The notes below the pieces were generated by a model. That model searched no databases. It worked only from the letters and a program-made list of their open reading frames with translations, and was not told the DNA's origin. A stretch of 8,332 bases of DNA from JAMBLL01 sp036985935. GTDB taxonomy: Bacteria; Actinomycetota; Acidimicrobiia; Spongiisociales; UBA5794. Positions 4,981 through 8,332 of the stretch are shown one piece after another (position 1 is the stretch's first letter; each line of letters starts with the position of its first letter). The position numbers and the translations under genes were made by a program. The stretch covers positions 1-8,332 of the forward strand of contig BTQP01000082.1 in assembly GCA_036985935.1 (NCBI GenBank). The letters are read 5' to 3'.

Positions 4981-7395
4981 AGGTCGCCCGTTGCGTCTTC
5001 CCCGGAACCTCTTCCACCGATTGATTATCCGCGTTGGGCGATATGCAGCTCGCAGCCTCTCGAACCTCGAGTAGCGCGTGGTCATGTGCTGATTCACCCG
5101 TTCGTATTCCGCTTGAGCTCGATCGATCACGGCAGTCGATCCCATGTGATCGCCATAGACGGCATCCCCGTACGTACGCGCAAGCGGGACGAATGCGCTG
5201 TCGACGCTCCTTGCGGCCTGTAGCGGCGTGTCGGCAGGGTCGACAGGATCGCCAAGATCAGCGAGTCGGTCCGTGATGTCAACCCATGCTGCGGCAACAT
5301 CACCGTCGGCGATTCGCTTCCTGCGTCGCCGGGATCTGAACCATTTCGCTACGGGTGCAAGGGTTGCGACGCCGAACAGGACGAGGGCAACGATTCCAAC
5401 CGGTGCGAGCCACGACGGCAGTGACAGACCGGAGTTCTGATCGGCTGCGCCGCCGCCAGCAGGTGCGAAACCTTCACGGTCTGGGATCGGATTGAACCTT
5501 TCCGACGGACCGGCCTGGCCGCCCTCGAGGTCGACGAGTGCTGCATCGGGGACATCGTCGACGTACTCGGCAGGTGAGAAGTCAAGGAACTCGGTCAACG
5601 TTTCGTTCACGGTGTCGGCCGCGTATCCGCGTCGTGGTGTTGGGTCGAACATCATCCAGCCGAAACGGGGAATCCAGATTTCGACCCAGCTGTGTGCGTT
5701 CTTGTCCCTCACGACAACCTGCGTGCCATTGGTGTTCGGGATGATCTCGCCCGGCGTGAAACCAAGGACGACGCGGGACGGAATTCCGAGCGTGCGTGCC
5801 ATGATCGCCATCGACGTTGCGAATTGCTCGCAATAGCCTTGCCGTACATAGGGGTTTGTATCGTCGGTCAGCCAGTCATTCACCGATGATGTTGCCCACT
5901 GAGGGGGCACGCTGTCCTCGTACACGAAGTCGTCGGAGAACCGGAAGTATTGCTCGAGAGCGATTGCCTTTTCGTAGTTCGTTTCGAGATTCGCTGTTTT
6001 CTCCGAGGCGAGTGCGATGAGGCCTGCACCGACGTCCGAGGGGTATTCCGTCCAGTAGTCCTCGTTTGCGAGGACGAGCGGTTCGAGGTCGATCGATGCC
6101 TCAGGGATGAAATTGTTGTCATCGGCCGCAGCCTGAAAGAGTGGGCTGAGGGTTCCATCCTCCGTCCTGGCGAGCGCTGCAAGTGTTGCTCCGTCGTACA
6201 CAGCGACCTCGGCGGTGACCTTGTACTCCATGCCGTCGTATGTGACGCCTCCCGGGAGGAAGAGCGAGCCGTCGAGTCGGCGGACGCGAATCGATCGCTG
6301 GTCCGCTTCCGTTGCAGCATTCACGGTGTCGGAGGTCGTCGGTGCCGGCATCCACGGCTGGTTGAGGTTCTCGATCTTGATCCTGGCCGTGACAGACGTT
6401 GTCTCCCCCCGGTACACCTGAGATTCCTCGATCCACGGATCATCGCCGACGGGGAATGCTTTGACACGATTTGTCCCCCAGCGGCCGTTCGAATACGAAT
6501 CCAGCGTGACGGTGCGGAAGCGAACTTGATCGGCTTCTGTGCCCTCGATGTCGGCGACGAACAACGGCAGGTTGGTCTGGCTGATGAGTGATGCTTTGAT
6601 TCCGGCGTACGCGTTGTAGGAAATCGAGCCAGAGTATTCATCGGTGTAACCCGAAGCTGATCTCCATGTGATCAGTCCATCGTTCGGCACGGAATTTCCC
6701 ACCAGGACCACAGCACCGACAGCAGCGGCCATCGTGACCAGTACGAGCCCTGTTACCGCAGGCGAGGGTCGAGTCGAAGGAGGAGTCGACGCGTTGACCC
6801 GTTGTAACCTCCCGGAGCCTCTGTCTCGTTCGTCAACGCGAACCGCAAGCAGTACCAGCGCCACGATGCCCAGGAATATCGCAACGTGGACGATGCCCTT
6901 CGGTCGTCGATCGATGATGACGAATTGCACGCCAACGATCAGTGGCGTGATCAATGCGACGAATGGTCGGTCGTTCAGCAACCCTGCAACGAGGAGGAAT
7001 CCAAGAGTCCAGAACAACAGCGCGAGCAACAGAACCAGACCAGGGACTGGCTGCACAGGCTCGACGCCGAACCGGATGATCTCGACGGCTCTACCGATCT
7101 CGAATCGAACCGTCGTCCAGGTGGCAGAGGTCGGAAAGATGAACCACAACGTCTTCGGCGCCACGAGCAGTCCCGCGGTGATGATGAACGCCACGATGTT
7201 CCCCCCGAGGACCAGAAGGGCGTTCGAGCGGTATGCCAACAGCGACCACGTTACTCCTGCGCCGAGCACCGTAGCGATGAGGATGGCCAGTTGCCATGGG
7301 GTCCCGACGACAGAATTCTGGAGAACGGACGAGAGTTCCCAAAAAGCGAGACCGATAGCGGCGATTCCGGCTAACCAGCTGAAGCGGTAGACCAT
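4972..7395 (-). CDS. transglutaminase-like membrane protein, TgpA type (DUF3488/DUF4129)
   Basis: From the ATG at 7393-7395 the protein has 807 residues. The N-terminal half is a bundle of about seven membrane segments between residues 4 and 234, followed by a large extracytoplasmic region. The transglutaminase-like core holds the catalytic triad: Cys522 in R-Q-G-Y-C-E-Q-F, His568 in D-K-N-A-H-S-W-V-E, and Asp584 in F-D-P-T-P. Another membrane segment lies at about 659-685, then a basic stop-transfer stretch (687-694) and a cytoplasmic tail resembling DUF4129 (A-A-W near 702). The last 22 residues include nine Arg and one Lys. The family may act as protein crosslinkers or papain-like proteases on the cell surface; the substrate is unknown. 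I chose 7395 because GGAG (7401-7404) sits 5 bases upstream; the ATG at 7431 has no such site. It overlaps the end of the DUF58 gene. Confidence 0.93.
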   Translation of the reverse strand: MVYRFSWLAGIAAIGLAFWELSSVLQNSVVGTPWQLAILIATVLGAGVTWSLLAYRSNALLVLGGNIVAFIITAGLLVAPKTLWFIFPTSATWTTVRFEIGRAVEIIRFGVEPVQPVPGLVLLLALLFWTLGFLLVAGLLNDRPFVALITPLIVGVQFVIIDRRPKGIVHVAIFLGIVALVLLAVRVDERDRGSGRLQRVNASTPPSTRPSPAVTGLVLVTMAAAVGAVVLVGNSVPNDGLITWRSASGYTDEYSGSISYNAYAGIKASLISQTNLPLFVADIEGTEADQVRFRTVTLDSYSNGRWGTNRVKAFPVGDDPWIEESQVYRGETTSVTARIKIENLNQPWMPAPTTSDTVNAATEADQRSIRVRRLDGSLFLPGGVTYDGMEYKVTAEVAVYDGATLAALARTEDGTLSPLFQAAADDNNFIPEASIDLEPLVLANEDYWTEYPSDVGAGLIALASEKTANLETNYEKAIALEQYFRFSDDFVYEDSVPPQWATSSVNDWLTDDTNPYVRQGYCEQFATSMAIMARTLGIPSRVVLGFTPGEIIPNTNGTQVVVRDKNAHSWVEIWIPRFGWMMFDPTPRRGYAADTVNETLTEFLDFSPAEYVDDVPDAALVDLEGGQAGPSERFNPIPDREGFAPAGGGAADQNSGLSLPSWLAPVGIVALVLFGVATLAPVAKWFRSRRRRKRIADGDVAAAWVDITDRLADLGDPVDPADTPLQAARSVDSAFVPLARTYGDAVYGDHMGSTAVIDRAQAEYERVNQHMTTRYSRFERLRAAYRPTRIINRWKRFRGRRNGRPRQ

Positions 7396-8332
7396 CCATG
7401 CTCCATTGCGTTGCGCCACGGCTCTGCCCATGTGTCCGCGGCTGTTGTTCGTACGACCAATGCACCGGCCCGTGCAAAGCCGAGCACAGCATCATTGTCG
7501 CTGTCTGATACCGAGAGTACGACAGTTTTGTAGAAATCTTGACTAAGAAGATGAAATGCCGACAAGTCTGCCTCGTCTGGTGAACCGGTCACCATGACGA
7601 GCACCCCGCCGGCCATACCGCTCCGCCGCAGGCGTCCCACCAGATGGCGCAGATCGATTCCTTTTTCGGGTCGAATGACTGCCAGTTCTTCCATGGCAAT
7701 TCGGTACGCCTCGCCCGACCCAACCATGGTCCCGTTTCCTGATCCCGCCCACAGCGTTGGTGTGTATCCCGAACGAAATAAGTGGTCTAGCGCAGAGGCC
7801 GCACCGCGCACTGCCTGCTCGAAACTCTCGGCAGACACGTGGGGCTCCACACGTGGGTCGAGTACTACGAATGCTCTCGATTGCCACGGCATCTCGAGTT
7901 GCTTGATCATGAGGGTGTCCCTGCGCGCTGACGAGGGCCAGTGCACCTTGCGCAGGTCGTCACCCTGCTGGTATTCGCGCAGGGTGAAGAAGTCCTCCCC
8001 ACCCGTGTGCCAGAAACTCGCCCGTGAGGTCGAAATCGTCTGATCCTGGCCCCGGCCGGTTGGCACACCCGTCAGATCTTCGATGCGCGGGTATACCACG
8101 AGTCGGTCCGTTCGCCCGAAGGTTGATGTCGCCTGGGTGAATCCGAGCGGATCACCGATTTTCACCGTCGATGGACCGACCGTGTAGATCCCGCGGGGGC
8201 GGCACAGCACTTCGTATCTCCCGGCCATGGTGTCACCTTCGGCAACGCGGTCGGCAACGAACGTTGCGGAGCCGAGGCCGTGGACGCGATCCTCTACAGC
8301 GACGTGGAATACCTTGCGCTTCGATTCGAGTG
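7371..8332 (-). CDS. DUF58 domain protein (5' partial)
   Basis: The reading frame stays open to the right edge, so the N-terminus is outside the window. The 34 codons upstream of the Met at 8226-8228 have no stop and encode family-like sequence, so that Met is internal. Visible features in order are R-G-I-Y-T-V-G-P followed by D-P-L-G-F (about 8130-8190), then the DUF58 core R-E-Y-Q-Q-G-D-D-L-R-K-V-H-W (about 7938-7979), then a von Willebrand A-like strand F-V-V-L-D. Family members usually start with two membrane segments, which would be off the window. DUF58 proteins are commonly encoded with a MoxR-type AAA ATPase and a transglutaminase-like membrane protein, and the latter follows here. 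The role is thought to be in envelope processes or chaperone-like assembly; the exact job is unknown. No metal-site D-x-S-x-S is visible after the strand. Confidence 0.93.
   Translation of the reverse strand, partial: LESKRKVFHVAVEDRVHGLGSATFVADRVAEGDTMAGRYEVLCRPRGIYTVGPSTVKIGDPLGFTQATSTFGRTDRLVVYPRIEDLTGVPTGRGQDQTISTSRASFWHTGGEDFFTLREYQQGDDLRKVHWPSSARRDTLMIKQLEMPWQSRAFVVLDPRVEPHVSAESFEQAVRGAASALDHLFRSGYTPTLWAGSGNGTMVGSGEAYRIAMEELAVIRPEKGIDLRHLVGRLRRSGMAGGVLVMVTGSPDEADLSAFHLLSQDFYKTVVLSVSDSDNDAVLGFARAGALVVRTTAADTWAEPWRNAMEHGWSTASAG
7401..7404 (-). promoter_or_regulatory. ribosome-binding site selecting the transglutaminase start
   Basis: On the minus strand GGAG lies 5 bases before the ATG at 7393-7395, inside the end of the DUF58 gene. 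The upstream in-frame ATG at 7429-7431 lacks a Shine-Dalgarno match. This supports the shorter start and a 25-base overlap with the DUF58 gene, consistent with translational coupling. Confidence 0.6.

Noticed and set aside
5950..6591. Plus-strand open frame of 213 codons
   Set aside because: It is antisense to the extracytoplasmic part of the transglutaminase-like protein, with no domain signature and no promoter or ribosome-binding site that I can support.
6668..7390. Plus-strand open frame of 240 codons opposite the transglutaminase gene
   Set aside because: It is antisense to the membrane-segment region of a clear family member and reads as low-complexity Thr/Arg/Asn sequence.
1..8332. 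Mobile element, CRISPR array, tRNA, rRNA or riboswitch
   Set aside because: I found no transposase or integrase, no regularly spaced repeats, no cloverleaf-like sequence, and no leader long enough for a riboswitch. The genes fill almost the whole window.

Overview
The window looks like ordinary chromosomal DNA of a moderately GC-rich actinobacterium, possibly of the Acidimicrobiia. The lineage is an inference. It rests on a DUF3040 membrane protein, a histidine phosphatase of the actinobacterial 'RHGEV.NP' type, a DUF58/transglutaminase pair, threonine-rich 'TTTTTT' linkers, and frequent GTG and TTG starts. Coding density is very high, with eleven genes and no gene-free stretch longer than about 125 bases. 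I see no mobile element, CRISPR array, tRNA or rRNA.

Layout. (1) 1-1663, plus strand: the end of a fatty-acid synthesis operon, with the 3' end of fabG, then acpP and fabF. These make the acyl carrier, the condensing enzyme and the first reductase of type II fatty acid elongation. (2) 3879-1660, minus strand: a tight four-gene operon running towards fabF. Its order is a histidine phosphatase, a membrane-anchored cupredoxin-like protein with no copper ligands, a 237-residue multi-pass membrane protein and a 136-residue four-helix membrane protein. The last gene meets fabF tail to tail, and their stop codons overlap. (3) 4005-4948, plus strand: a DUF3040 membrane protein followed by a MerR-type regulator, divergent from the operon in (2) across a 125-base promoter region. 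(4) 8332-4972, minus strand: a DUF58 protein that runs off the right edge, overlapped by a transglutaminase-like membrane protein of the TgpA type. In many bacteria this pair follows a MoxR-type AAA ATPase, which would lie beyond the right edge here.

How the genes work together. Region 1 is a clear metabolic module. Region 4 is a recognised but poorly understood envelope module. Region 2 is the least explained: gene spacing suggests its four products are made together, and three of them are membrane proteins. No complete new system can be demonstrated from the sequence. The best leads are the copper-ligand-free cupredoxin with its membrane partners, and an AUG-UGA start-stop element on top of the fabF start codon.
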